Positions 26,631 to 35,923 are shown, numbered from the stretch's first letter. The stretch is DNA of 64,000 nucleotides from Pyrobaculum oguniense TE7 (GCA_000247545.1 CP003316.1:1025233-1089232), one strand, 5' to 3'. Notes: generated by a model from the sequence alone, not told the origin. Translations and numbers: made by a program.

Positions 26631-27350
26631 CTATGGTGTAGCGTTGAGGATTTTTTCCTCGATGATCTGCCCGTCTCTCATCCTGGCGTAGCGGTCGCAG
26701 TATGTCAACAGCTCCATGTTGTGGGTTACCATTACTATGGTGATGCCCAGCTCTTTTTTCAGCTTGACGAAGGTGTCCATGACCACCTTCGCAGTGGCGC
26801 TGTCTAGGTTGCCGGTGGGCTCGTCTGCAAGGAGGATCCTAGGCCGGGCCACGATAGCCCGGGCGATGGCCACCCTCTGTTGCTCGCCGCCGGAGAGCTG
26901 GGTGGGCTTCTTCTTCGGGTCGATGTGGCCTAGGCCTACCATCCTGAGCGCCTCCAGCGCCATTTCCCTCCTCTTGTCGCGTGGCACGCCCCGGAGGATG
27001 AGGGGAAGCTCCACGTTTTCCAGCACCGTCATCCTCGGGATGAGGTAGAAGAACTGGAAGACGAAGCCGACGTTCTTGTTGCGGAACTCAGCCAGCTGGT
27101 CGTCTGACATGTCGTTTAGCCGAACCCCAGCCACGTATACCTCGCCGCTTGTCGGCTTGTCGACGCCGCCGATTATGTGTAGGAGCGTCGACTTGCCTGA
27201 ACCCGAGGGGCCGATTAGGCACTGGAAAGCCCCCCTCGGCACCTCCAGCGAGACGCCGCGCAGGGCATGGTACTGGCCGTAGAACTTAACCACGTCTTTA
27301 ACCACTATCTCTGGTCCCCCGCCCTTCTCCTCGGCCCCCAGCGCCGTCAT
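26631..27350 (-). CDS. ABC transporter ATPase, LolD/MacB type
   Basis: 239 residues with every ABC motif: Walker A GPSGSGKST (47-55), Q-loop in VFQF, signature LSGGEQQRV (152-160), Walker B ILLADEP (172-178) and the H-loop VTHN. Sequence style (NKNVGFVFQFFYLIP, ADEPTGNLD) is that of LolD/MacB ATPases, which pair with FtsX permeases. Its start overlaps the end of the surface-protein gene by four bases, so both come from one mRNA. It is the only ABC ATPase in the window, against three FtsX permeases. Confidence 0.92.
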   Translation of the reverse strand: MTALGAEEKGGGPEIVVKDVVKFYGQYHALRGVSLEVPRGAFQCLIGPSGSGKSTLLHIIGGVDKPTSGEVYVAGVRLNDMSDDQLAEFRNKNVGFVFQFFYLIPRMTVLENVELPLILRGVPRDKRREMALEALRMVGLGHIDPKKKPTQLSGGEQQRVAIARAIVARPRILLADEPTGNLDSATAKVVMDTFVKLKKELGITIVMVTHNMELLTYCDRYARMRDGQIIEEKILNATP

Positions 27351-29455
27351 GCCCTCTTGGCTCTCCGCCTCATGTACAAAACGGCGACAACAGCCGCCGC
27401 AACTGCTATCGCAACCCCCGCCACGACTGGAGTGCCGCCCAGCCCCAGCTGGCCGGTTCCGCCCTGAATCGGCGTTCCCTGACGGGTAGGACCGAAGAGA
27501 CGCGTCCCGTTGGAGACTGTCACGGTGACCGTGTACGGGATTGTGTAGAAGTTACCGTACTGATCCGTGTAGGATATGACGAGGGGTATTTGGTACTGGC
27601 CCGGCGCAGTGGCGTTGAAGCTCAGTGGTATGTTGGCCGTCTGCTGGGGGTCGAGCTGGCCGGCGAAGTATATAGGCGCCGTGACCGGCCTAATGCCCCG
27701 CGGCGGGCTGGCCTCAACCTGGAGGTTGGTCACTGGGGCGAAGCCCTTGTTCACCACCGTCACGGAGATGTAGAAAGTCCTGCGGGCCTCCGGGAACTGC
27801 GGCACGACGGTTACGGAGGTGACGTTGACCGCTGGGCTTTGTAAGGCTTGTAGGTAGAAGGTGCCCTGGGACGAGCCGGTGGTGCCGAGCTCTGTGGTGT
27901 AGATTATGTTGTAGGTAAAGGCCACGGCGCCGCTGTATGTGGCGGGGACTATGAAGGATATGGGGAGCAGGACGCTTTCAAGCGGCGCCACCCTCCCCAG
28001 CTGGAAGGTGTAGGTGGAGGCCACCACGTTCGACGTGGCAGGGGAGATGGTGACCACCGCCTTCTGCACAGCCACGTCGCCGCTGTTTATCACGGTAACG
28101 ACAACGGTGCGGTTCCCGCCAGACTTAACCAAAGACGGCGTTGGTATTACTGTGAATATGCTTGCCGAAGTGACCGGAAGGGTGATGGTGTACTGATCTG
28201 TCCCGGCGCTGTGATACACCGTCACTGTGAAGGTGACAGGTTGGCTCGACAAAGGCGTCACCAAGAGGCCGGCAGTCGCCTTGTCCACCCCGCCGAAGTA
28301 GTAGGGCTGTGGCTTGTCGACGGCGGCGTTCGCCACGGCGACTGAGACGTTGAAGGCGCCCGGCGCCGAGACGGAAAGCGTTACGTTGTTGGCCACGCCG
28401 GCCATCAGCCTCGGGGGCCTTACCTCCACCTTGGCCAAGCCGCCTATGGTCTGCTGGGTAGCCGCCGACGCCGAGATCTGCTCCGTCCTAGACACGCCGG
28501 CGACCTGGTATGTCACTTGTGCGGTGAAGGTCACAACTGAGGAGACGGGGTAGACCTCCAGCACGGCGTAGCCCCTCCCCCGGCTTATGGGTATAGTTAT
28601 GCTTGACTGCGGCATGACTGCGCCTGCCGCCGTGATTACCGCCGTGCCGTCAGCCTCAACGGGGAGTTGCACGGTGACGTTCACCTTGTTGTACTTGTTA
28701 AGCGACAAGGCTGTGGGCGACACGTACACAACCGAAGGCGGGGCGGGGGCCGCCGCGATGGGGACGGTGTACGTCAACAAGACGGGGTTGCCCAGCCAGT
28801 CCCGGGACTGCACCGACACCACCAGCGAGGCGGAGGGCGAGTCGGCGATGACGACCAGCGGCACTTCTGCATAGGTCCCGTTTACGGAGAACTGGCCGGA
28901 GGGGGAGAGAACCCTAACCCCCTGTCCTTGCACCGTGGCGGTGGAGGCCGTGGAGTAGGGGCTTTTGAAAACTAGCGTTACCCTGCTGGGCATGCCCAGG
29001 TATGCCGTGCCTCTTGCTGAGACGTCGTATGTCGGGTACGGCGGGACGTAGAGCAAGACGTACTCGGCCTTGGTCACGCCGTCTGTCAGAGAGCCGCCCA
29101 CTGCCTTATACCTGGCGTTGAATATGGCGTTTGCGGGGCACGTGACGTTCAGCGCGTAGGCTAGTACCTTGAGGTTTGCCGTCACCACGCCTGGGCCGGC
29201 GGAGGGGAGCCTAACGTCCTCAAGAGGGGCCACGTAGCCGCACTTCGGGTCAAGGGATATCGTTACGTCGACGTATTGGCTAGACACGTAGAAGGAGAGG
29301 GTCACAACCCCAACGTCTCCGGGGAACTTAGGTACTTGGCTCCACTTGGCGCCAAGCCAGAGGTAGTCCACAGAAGGAGCAAGTCCGACCACCGCCTGGG
29401 CGTAGGCGAGTGCCGCCGCAAAGACGATGACCGCCAGTGTTATGTTCCGAATCAT
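27347..29455 (-). CDS. CARDB-type surface protein, cassette B
   Basis: 702 residues, close full-length paralogue of the 10254-12320 product: signal helix, DYLWLGAKW and KFPGDVGV blocks, serial Ig/CARDB-like beta domains, and a C-terminal membrane helix followed by YMRRRAKRA. A Gly/Thr-rich linker precedes the helix. First gene of a two-gene minus-strand unit with the ATPase; TATA (TTATTTAAAT) centred about 22 bases before the ATG. Likely the extracytoplasmic partner of the FtsX permease encoded divergently. Confidence 0.85.
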   Translation of the reverse strand: MIRNITLAVIVFAAALAYAQAVVGLAPSVDYLWLGAKWSQVPKFPGDVGVVTLSFYVSSQYVDVTISLDPKCGYVAPLEDVRLPSAGPGVVTANLKVLAYALNVTCPANAIFNARYKAVGGSLTDGVTKAEYVLLYVPPYPTYDVSARGTAYLGMPSRVTLVFKSPYSTASTATVQGQGVRVLSPSGQFSVNGTYAEVPLVVIADSPSASLVVSVQSRDWLGNPVLLTYTVPIAAAPAPPSVVYVSPTALSLNKYNKVNVTVQLPVEADGTAVITAAGAVMPQSSITIPISRGRGYAVLEVYPVSSVVTFTAQVTYQVAGVSRTEQISASAATQQTIGGLAKVEVRPPRLMAGVANNVTLSVSAPGAFNVSVAVANAAVDKPQPYYFGGVDKATAGLLVTPLSSQPVTFTVTVYHSAGTDQYTITLPVTSASIFTVIPTPSLVKSGGNRTVVVTVINSGDVAVQKAVVTISPATSNVVASTYTFQLGRVAPLESVLLPISFIVPATYSGAVAFTYNIIYTTELGTTGSSQGTFYLQALQSPAVNVTSVTVVPQFPEARRTFYISVTVVNKGFAPVTNLQVEASPPRGIRPVTAPIYFAGQLDPQQTANIPLSFNATAPGQYQIPLVISYTDQYGNFYTIPYTVTVTVSNGTRLFGPTRQGTPIQGGTGQLGLGGTPVVAGVAIAVAAAVVAVLYMRRRAKRA

Positions 29456-29488
29456 AGGCCTCGTGGATTGGTTATTTAAATGCTGTAC

Positions 29489-29501
29489 TCACTTGAAGTG
29501 A
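29489..29501. promoter_or_regulatory. Perfect 13-bp palindrome between divergent promoters
   Basis: TCACTT-G-AAGTGA lies between the minus-strand TATA (about 29471-29480) and the plus-strand TATA (TTTATAAC, about 29508-29515) of cassette B. A dimeric regulator bound here would touch both promoters. The winged-helix protein at the end of the plus-strand operon is the obvious candidate. Confidence 0.5.
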
Positions 29502-29535
29502 AGATTGTTTATAACCTAGAGCAGTTGTGGGCTTT

Positions 29536-30741
29536 ATGCTTTCTGAAATTCTGCGGCTGGCGTGGCAGGCTTTGTGGGAGAGGAAGGGCCGCACCATTGG
29601 GGCCGTGGTGGGGGTGGTCATCGCCTTCACAGCCCTGAGCTACGCCCTCCTGCTGGGGCAGACGTTTAAAGATAGCGTAACCCAATACTTCACTTCCAAC
29701 TTCCAGATGAATGTGCTCTACGTGACGGGGGCCCAGTTCACAGATGCCGACGTCGGCACCATGTCTACAATAAGCGGCGTGGAGCTGGCTGTCCCCATCG
29801 CCTCGGCACGTGGGACAGTGCGGGTGCCGGGCTCCTCGGCGCAGATCCCCGTGACCGTGTACGGGGTGCCCCCCTCTCTGCTCCCCCAAGTGCTCCCCCC
29901 CACTGCGTTGTACGACGGGGAGCTGGCTGTGGGGTCAAACCTTGCGCTTGTGGGGTACTACGTGGCTTTTGACCGCTCCACTGGTGCTCAGAGGGTTGCG
30001 GTGGGGTCTCCCCTTTCTCTTAATGTAGGCAGGAGGGCAGCCACCGTGGTGGCTTCGGGCATAATGGCCACTGGTGCCTTGGGCTTTGTAGACACTACGC
30101 GGGGGGTTGTGATGGACATAAACACCTTCCGCCAGCTCACCGGAATCACCAGCTACAGCCTTGTAATGCTGTACTTGAGGGACGTCTCCCAATTAGACGC
30201 TGTGTCTAACGAGGTGAAGGCCAACTTCCCAAACGTCGATGTGATTTCGCCGCAGGCAATCCTCCAGACAATAAACAGCTTCCTCACGTCCTTCCAGCTC
30301 TTCCTCGGCCTCATAGCCGGGGTGAGCACCGTCATAACAGCTCTCTGGCTCTACGACACCATGTCCATAAGCGTAGTGCAACGGACGAAGGAAATAGGGA
30401 TATTGAGAGCTGTGGGGTTCAGGAGGAGGGACGTGATGGCCGTTTTCCTCGCCGAGGCGTTTATAATAGCGATAATCGGCGTCTTGATAGGCCTCCTCGC
30501 CATAATACCCCTGTCCCAAATTGGGTTGCCCATGGCGGGAGGGGGGCAACAACAGCCCGCGTCTGCCGGCGGCCTCTTCAGGCCTCCCCACGGAGCTTTC
30601 AACATCTCTTCCATCACGCTTGACCCCTTGATCTTGGCCGCAACGGGGGCGCTGGTGGTTGCAATAAACATCGTGGGGGCTCTCCTCCCCGCGTATAGGG
30701 CGGGGAGACTCGACGTTGTATCCGCCTTGAGGTACGAGTAG
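29536..30741 (+). CDS. FtsX/MacB-type ABC permease, cassette B
   Basis: 401 residues. N-terminal helix (GRTIGAVVGVVIAFTALS), extracytoplasmic domain, three C-terminal helices and the ending LLPAYRAGRLDVVSALRYE. Compared with its cassette A paralogue it carries a Gly/Gln/Pro-rich insertion (about 335-360) in the last periplasmic loop. The ATG at 29536 matches the paralogue's start and is 24 bases after the TATA centre; a GTG three codons earlier is less likely. Works presumably with the ATPase and surface protein encoded on the other strand. Confidence 0.88.
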   Translation: MLSEILRLAWQALWERKGRTIGAVVGVVIAFTALSYALLLGQTFKDSVTQYFTSNFQMNVLYVTGAQFTDADVGTMSTISGVELAVPIASARGTVRVPGSSAQIPVTVYGVPPSLLPQVLPPTALYDGELAVGSNLALVGYYVAFDRSTGAQRVAVGSPLSLNVGRRAATVVASGIMATGALGFVDTTRGVVMDINTFRQLTGITSYSLVMLYLRDVSQLDAVSNEVKANFPNVDVISPQAILQTINSFLTSFQLFLGLIAGVSTVITALWLYDTMSISVVQRTKEIGILRAVGFRRRDVMAVFLAEAFIIAIIGVLIGLLAIIPLSQIGLPMAGGGQQQPASAGGLFRPPHGAFNISSITLDPLILAATGALVVAINIVGALLPAYRAGRLDVVSALRYE

Positions 30742-30742
30742 T

Positions 30743-31291
30743 GTGTTGTCGCGGATAGTCCTTGACGTCGTAATTTCCGCCCTGGCGCTGTACGCGGCGT
30801 ACAAGTTGTTCAAGGCTTGGAAGACGCTGTCTGACATAAGGCTGTCCCTCTACTCCTTCGGCATGGCTATGTTCGCCGCTTCGCTTATCGCCGAGGCTGT
30901 TGTGGATATGTATTTGAGCAACTTGCTGGGTGAGGCGCCTATGCGGGCTGTGCGGAGGATGGAAGCGGCGTTGAGAATAGCGATACAACTTTTGAGCCTA
31001 GTAGCCTTGATACCCGTGGCAATAGCGGTTACGCCCACTGCGGCGTATGCGGTTGTCCCATTAGGTCTGATTATAGCCCCGCTAAACGCCGTGTTGTCAT
31101 TCTACATCGCAGCCGTCACCTTTGTCAAGTCGCTAGATAGGGGGTCGCCGCCTTATATCTCGCTTGCCTTCTTTTTCTACGGCTTGTCCACTACGGCCCC
31201 TATACTCTCGTTGTTTGATCTCCTAGCTAGGTTGCTCACAGCTGTTTTCCTCGCGCTGAGCGTGTATCATGCCCAAGCCGCGGCGAAGTAA
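30743..31291 (+). CDS. Membrane protein of cassette B
   Basis: 182 residues with five or so hydrophobic segments, the last one ending VYHAQAAAK. The GTG start follows the permease stop by one base, so the two are co-translated. No motif recognised. Its place between permease and regulator suggests a sensor or accessory subunit, which is inference only. Confidence 0.7.
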   Translation: MLSRIVLDVVISALALYAAYKLFKAWKTLSDIRLSLYSFGMAMFAASLIAEAVVDMYLSNLLGEAPMRAVRRMEAALRIAIQLLSLVALIPVAIAVTPTAAYAVVPLGLIIAPLNAVLSFYIAAVTFVKSLDRGSPPYISLAFFFYGLSTTAPILSLFDLLARLLTAVFLALSVYHAQAAAK

Positions 31292-31526
31292 GCTCGAAAT
31301 AGTGGCGGACATACTCGCTGTTTTAGAAAGAGGTTGCAAAAAGCCGACGCACATCGCAACCGAGGCCAACCTGGCCTATGACCGGATGGCTAAGATCTTG
31401 GAAGCGCTGAAAGCGCGAGGCCTCGTCATGGAGAAGAGCGCCGAGCTCTGCATCACTCACGATGGATTGAAGTTCCTCGAGGAGTACAAGAAATGGAGGA
31501 GACTCCTCGACGCCTTGGGTATATAA
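31269..31526 (+). CDS. Winged-helix transcription regulator of cassette B
   Basis: 85 residues forming one winged helix: KLEIVADILAVLERGCKKPT, recognition helix region NLAYDRMAKILEALKARGLV, wing with LCITHDGLKFL and a short C-terminal helix. Small archaeal regulators of this kind bind as dimers to palindromes. It overlaps the preceding gene by 23 bases, so it is the last gene of the permease operon and may control the divergent promoter carrying the 13-bp palindrome. Confidence 0.8.
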   Translation: MPKPRRSKLEIVADILAVLERGCKKPTHIATEANLAYDRMAKILEALKARGLVMEKSAELCITHDGLKFLEEYKKWRRLLDALGI

Positions 31527-31711
31527 CAGGCCAGGGAGCTGATCAGCAAAGCTTGCTCTCCCCTTCGACGTCCCGGCGTCGTCTTCTTATTTGTCAAGGC
31601 TTGTCAAAGCTCAGCGCAAGGCTCTATTAACTAGTGCCGGACAGAGTCAGCGTGCAGATTAATGCATAGCAAGGAGGTCTCTGTGGAGGTAGCCGCCGGA
31701 GCAGTGGTTGA

Positions 31712-32632
31712 CTAATCCCCCTCGTCGATCCCCTCCTCTGCAAGTTGAGCCGGCGCAGGCTCGGCGGCGTATAGATCTCGCCGCATAGCCTCGAGGAGCT
31801 CATCTCCCCTGCCCAGTAACCCGGCGTAGGTTGCTACTCGGACACCCCTCTTCTCAGCACGCTGAAGCACAGCCTCTATCTTCTCGCGCCAGGCGAGATC
31901 TCTCAGCAAGTGGTGAGCGAGAACCAGGGTATGGGGGCCGAGGTCTATGATCTCAGCGAGGTGCTGCAAAGCTTTTTCCAGCTCCCAGCCGAGGTACGTC
32001 GGGGGTCCCCCTACTACGACAACCGTGGGCTTGACCTCTTTCAAGAAGACCACAGGCTCCGGCTCTACCGGCCCCTCCACGTCTGGGACAAAGACCAGCC
32101 TCTCCTCGCCGTCAGACACCGCGAAGGCGATTACCCTACCCGTCTTCGACCCGGCGGGGCCGTGCCACAGCGGCGGAGATGCCCTTATGACAGTGCCCCC
32201 TATCCGCCACTCCCCGCCGTCGGCGTACACCGCCTCGGCGCCGGCTTCTTGAAGCGCCTTTGCGAGGCCGTAGTGCCTCCTTCGCTGGGACCAGTTCAAG
32301 TCGGCTGGACTCTTCATCAATACCTTCTTCCCGCCGTAGACCTTTTTGTAGGTCTCCCCGTCAGTGGCCATGTAGACGCTGGGGTACCACGGGGTGAAGT
32401 GGTCCCGGTGGTAGTGGCTCACGGTGATTATGTCCGCCTGCTGGGCCAGCCGAACGATCTCGCCCCTGACGGATCGCGCCCTCTCCAGCTCCCGCGGGTG
32501 GGGCGGCAGGCCGAAGCGCCTGGGGGCGAGGGAGACCCCCGCGTCGAAGAGGATGCGCACGTCGCGGGTCTCGACGTAGAGACACATCGACCTCACGCCC
32601 AGCGACTCCTCGCCTACTGGGAGGATCTCCAC
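31712..32632 (-). CDS. Metallo-beta-lactamase fold hydrolase, UPF0282 family
   Basis: 306 residues with the metal-binding HYHRDH at 73-78 and a UPF0282-type opening (ILPVGEESLGVRSMCLYVE, ILFDAGVSLAPRRFGLPPHP). Later His motifs include LWHGPAG and LAHHLLRD. These archaeal proteins are presumed zinc hydrolases; the substrate is not known. A TATA-like CTTAAATAT lies only about 15 bases before the ATG, so cotranscription with the upstream membrane-protein gene (15-base gap) is also likely. Confidence 0.85.
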   Translation of the reverse strand: MEILPVGEESLGVRSMCLYVETRDVRILFDAGVSLAPRRFGLPPHPRELERARSVRGEIVRLAQQADIITVSHYHRDHFTPWYPSVYMATDGETYKKVYGGKKVLMKSPADLNWSQRRRHYGLAKALQEAGAEAVYADGGEWRIGGTVIRASPPLWHGPAGSKTGRVIAFAVSDGEERLVFVPDVEGPVEPEPVVFLKEVKPTVVVVGGPPTYLGWELEKALQHLAEIIDLGPHTLVLAHHLLRDLAWREKIEAVLQRAEKRGVRVATYAGLLGRGDELLEAMRRDLYAAEPAPAQLAEEGIDEGD

Positions 32633-32647
32633 ATATTTTAGTGATAT

Positions 32648-33532
32648 TTAAGAAAAGCTGGTTGCGAGCACGAACAACAGGGCGATGGCGGGTACGGCTG
32701 TGCTGTACATCACGGCAGCTGTGTAGGCGGTGAGCTTTCCGGCGACAGCCGGCGGGTAGATGGAGGCGTAGAACTGGACAGCGGAGCGGGGGAACTCATA
32801 CACCGTCATGTAAACCACCCTCCCGAGCAGGAGGGCGAGGAGGGCCTCGAGGGGGCTTAGCCTCCCGCCGTGGTAAAGGGGAGCCGCAGCCATTACACCG
32901 TAGGTGGGCCTAACAGCAGATATAGACGCCACGGCGATGGCTTCTGGCGAGAGGGGGAGCCAATCGAGCGTTAACCGCAGGCCGAGGAGGTCAAGCGCAA
33001 TGAACAACGCCTCAAAGGTTAGGTAGCTCGCGGCCACGGCGGCGGCGCGCCTCAGCGGGTTTATAGAGGAGACGCGCCTTATCTCGGCGGCCATGTCCGG
33101 CCACGTATTCCTCATCTTGAGGGCTATGGCAAGGCCAAGGAGTGAGGAGAGGTAGACCAGCGCCAGGTACGCCGCGCCTAGGAGCCCCAAGGCCCCCAGC
33201 GCAATGGGTATCACTCCGATGCGGAGGTGGAGGAGCACTACCCGTATGGGCCACGTGGCGAAGGTGAACTGGATCAAGTGGCCGAATCCGAGGTCGCCCC
33301 TCTTGTAAGCCTCCGCCAAGATCACGTGTGGGGTCCTCGCCTCAACAGCCGCCAACGCCACAAGCGAAGCCGGAACGCCGGTCTTCTTCGAGATGGGGGC
33401 CGCCAGCTTTTCTATCCGCCAGAGAAGCCGCGACGCGACGTAGAGGCCTACCAATACCGAGAAGAAAACCGTAGCGGCCCTCAATGCGGCATCAGCCGCG
33501 AGGCGACACGCCGCTTCGGAGAAAGGCAACAC
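32648..33532 (-). CDS. Polytopic membrane protein, nucleoside-recognition (Gate)-like
   Basis: 294 residues with about seven membrane helices. The pattern of helices with KKTGVPASLVALAAVEARTPH and SAVRPTYGVMAAAPLYHGG resembles archaeal proteins carrying the nucleoside-recognition (Gate) domain. Transport of a small molecule is plausible but unproven. Upstream of and close to the UPF0282 gene, probably one transcript. Confidence 0.6.
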   Translation of the reverse strand: MLPFSEAACRLAADAALRAATVFFSVLVGLYVASRLLWRIEKLAAPISKKTGVPASLVALAAVEARTPHVILAEAYKRGDLGFGHLIQFTFATWPIRVVLLHLRIGVIPIALGALGLLGAAYLALVYLSSLLGLAIALKMRNTWPDMAAEIRRVSSINPLRRAAAVAASYLTFEALFIALDLLGLRLTLDWLPLSPEAIAVASISAVRPTYGVMAAAPLYHGGRLSPLEALLALLLGRVVYMTVYEFPRSAVQFYASIYPPAVAGKLTAYTAAVMYSTAVPAIALLFVLATSFS

Positions 33533-33672
33533 GGAGACTCATCCGCGCGGGCTAAATAAACATAGCGACGGCGAGCTCCCGGAGCGTCCCTATGACAACG
33601 GCACACGGCGACAGCGCGGCGTCACGCACCTACGAGCGTAAGGCGCCTCTCGGCTACCTAAGCCACTGCCCT

Positions 33673-33837
33673 CTACACGCCACGTAGTACGCAACTGGGC
33701 GTGGTGTAGTACACACCGTCCCCTATCACGCGGTGGCTTGTCTTCATGTCGTATGGGGGTAGTTCCAGCCTCTGCCGGACACGCCTCAGATCGCCGTATT
33801 CAGCTCCCTGAGGGCTTGATAAGTGGTGGAGCCACAA
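33673..33837 (-). CDS. Possible 54-aa fragment in a gene-poor gap
   Basis: A minus-strand frame with TTG start reads HHLSSPQGAEYGDLRRVRQR, then ELPPYDMKTSHRVIGDGVYY and ends TTPSCVLRGV. The composition is that of a folded protein, but no TATA element stands before it and an in-frame stop lies just upstream, so it may be the surviving C-terminus of a larger gene. The rest of the gap 33560-33925 shows nothing else. Confidence 0.3.
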   Translation of the reverse strand: MWLHHLSSPQGAEYGDLRRVRQRLELPPYDMKTSHRVIGDGVYYTTPSCVLRGV

Positions 33838-33925
33838 GACCTAACCAAGGCGGGGCGAGGAAGAGGCAGAGGCCCATCCGGGAGGCACAACTGATGTGCT
33901 ACGCTATGCATGTGGGACGGACTCC

Positions 33926-34630
33926 TCATTTTCCGCTGGGGGCTGGGATTTTTATGAATATTCCGGTTGTGTTTTCTATAGGCGTGGGTGGGGTGGGCGT
34001 GTGGGCGGCGATGTTTGCCTTGGCTGTTCTGAACTCTCTGCGTATCACGAGGACGTATGGGCCCGTGGCGTTTCTCAGATAGACCCCGTCTTTTCCGAAC
34101 ACCACGAATTGGCTAAGCACAGCTGGGTTTTCCCAAGGGCTCGCAAAGGCGCCGCTTGGGCTCGCCCAGTAGGGCTCTAGAGTGGTGGCGTTTAGCAACA
34201 AGAAGTTGGTCCAAGCAGCCTCACCCGTCCGCATATCCACCACGACGAGTATGTCTATACTCGTCAACATCAGCGGCCTGAAGCCGCAGGTGCGCGTGTC
34301 GAGCGCGACTAGGGCTAGGAATACTGCGTATCTCCCATCACTCGCCACGCAGACGCTCTCCACGACGTTTCCCAGCTTAGTGACGCGGTCAACCACGCAG
34401 CTAATCTGAAGCTCGTATCGACACGGCCCGTAGACGGAGCCCGCGTCGTTAACCACAGTTGCGACACCCGCATACCCGCACTTCGGCGAAAGGGCGTAGT
34501 CCACAGGCTCCCACAACTGGCAGAGGGCTTCGGATACTTGGATCAACAGCCAGATGTACGGCCACGGGTAGAAGAAGATGAGAACCACCGCGATTAGGCC
34601 GAGAATCTCTAAGAGATCCCTATGCGCCAC
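33926..34630 (-). CDS. Membrane-anchored extracytoplasmic protein
   Basis: 234 residues: an N-terminal helix (ILGLIAVVLIFFYPWPYIWLL) followed by an outer domain with several Cys (LCQLW, KCGYAG, GPCRYEL, SCVVD, CGFRP) and N-glycosylation-type sites (NAT, NTT). GTG start with CCTTTTAAGG centred about 24 bases before it. Isolated gene, function unknown. Confidence 0.65.
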   Translation of the reverse strand: MAHRDLLEILGLIAVVLIFFYPWPYIWLLIQVSEALCQLWEPVDYALSPKCGYAGVATVVNDAGSVYGPCRYELQISCVVDRVTKLGNVVESVCVASDGRYAVFLALVALDTRTCGFRPLMLTSIDILVVVDMRTGEAAWTNFLLLNATTLEPYWASPSGAFASPWENPAVLSQFVVFGKDGVYLRNATGPYVLVIRREFRTAKANIAAHTPTPPTPIENTTGIFIKIPAPSGK

Positions 34631-34804
34631 TTAGAAATAGTAAGGACTCCTTTTAAGGATTACGCGGAGAGCCGCCTAACTCTTACAGCGCCGGCAAGTA
34701 CAAGAGATAAGGGCGCCGGCTCATTCTGCAATGCTTGGTCTGCGGCGTCTGGCAACGGGCTGTGGGGGCCTTAAACTGTTTTAACTGCGGTTTTCCCGCA
34801 TCGT

Positions 34805-35923
34805 GTGTGCACATGGATTGAGGACTGCGGAGGTGTGGACATGGCGCCTAGTGGCGACCTGGAGAAATTCGTGGCTCTGCTAATGTTGGCGGGGAAAAAC
34901 GTCTTGTTTGTGGGGGCGCCGGGGGTGGGGAAAACCCTCCTGGCGCGAAGGTCGGCGTGCTTCTTCACGGAGTGCCCCCCAATGGTTGAGGCGGGGCGGG
35001 AGGACTTGGCCTACGAGGACTTGGCAATCCGCTACGCGGTGGGGCCCGACGGCAGAGTGGAGAAGCGGCCCGGCTCCCTTGCAAAAGCCGTTGCCGAGAG
35101 CTGGGCGTCGCTAAGGAGAGGCGGGGGGCCGTGTCATTTCATAATAGACGAAATAAACCGCGCCAACATAGACGTGGTGTTGGGCCGCTTCTTCACCGTC
35201 TTGGACATAGAGCATAGATCTGTGAAGATTCAGGAGCTGGAGGAAGCCGGTGTCGACCCACCGCGGGTGCCGCTGTCTTTTAGGGTATTCGCCACGATGA
35301 ACGTCGTCGATAGGGGCCAGCTGTTTAAGATGAGCTTCGCCCTTCTGCGGAGGTTTGCCTACGTATACGTACTGCCGCCTCACAAGAAGATAGAGCCGAA
35401 GAGGTTGCCGCGGGAGACGGCGAAGGAGCTAGGCTTATACCGTCCATATGCGGAGGCGGCTTACATGGCCCTCACATTGAAAAGCGACTTAGAAAACGAC
35501 GTGGCGACTCTTATCAGACTCCCAATCCCCCAGCCAGAGAAGATAGCGGAAGAGGCTGATAGGCTCGGGATACTGCACCTCGTTGACCAGTTGTTAGAGA
35601 GCGCGGACAAAATCGGCTTGGAGGTAGGCCCCTCTATGATCGTCGACGTGTTGAAGGCTGTGGCCGTCTACACCTCTGCCCCGCCGAGCCTAAAGCCCAG
35701 AGAGGAAGTCTTTGTAGACTACGTCGTCTCCTCGCTGGCCCTTCCATACTTCGCCGCGGCAATTCCGAGAATAAGGCAGAAGGCGCTGTATACGTCAAAG
35801 GCCTTTGAAGAGGCCAGGGAGCTGAACGAGGTGGCGTCTAAAATTAGGGAGTGGCTCGGGGAGAGGTCGGCGTCTTATCACGTGGCGAGAGGGCTCCTCT
35901 ATGAGCTACCGGCTGAGGTGTGA
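34805..35923 (+). CDS. mcrB: McrB-like AAA+ restriction motor
   Basis: 372 residues of MoxR/McrB-type AAA+: Walker A GAPGVGKT (37-44), Walker B FIIDEINRAN (112-121), sensor ATMNVVDRG (163-171; McrB proteins usually have MNTADRS) and an arginine-bearing LLRRF. There is no N-terminal DNA-recognition domain, so target choice must come from elsewhere. It overlaps mcrC by 23 bases. GTG start about 26-33 bases after CTTAAACTGTTTTAAC; ATG at 34841 is an alternative. McrBC cleaves modified foreign DNA in bacteria. Confidence 0.82.
   Translation: MCTWIEDCGGVDMAPSGDLEKFVALLMLAGKNVLFVGAPGVGKTLLARRSACFFTECPPMVEAGREDLAYEDLAIRYAVGPDGRVEKRPGSLAKAVAESWASLRRGGGPCHFIIDEINRANIDVVLGRFFTVLDIEHRSVKIQELEEAGVDPPRVPLSFRVFATMNVVDRGQLFKMSFALLRRFAYVYVLPPHKKIEPKRLPRETAKELGLYRPYAEAAYMALTLKSDLENDVATLIRLPIPQPEKIAEEADRLGILHLVDQLLESADKIGLEVGPSMIVDVLKAVAVYTSAPPSLKPREEVFVDYVVSSLALPYFAAAIPRIRQKALYTSKAFEEARELNEVASKIREWLGERSASYHVARGLLYELPAEV

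Noticed and set aside
31910-32641. 243-codon plus-strand frame over the UPF0282 gene
   Set aside because: Antisense of a gene with an intact metal-binding motif; composition untypical of protein.
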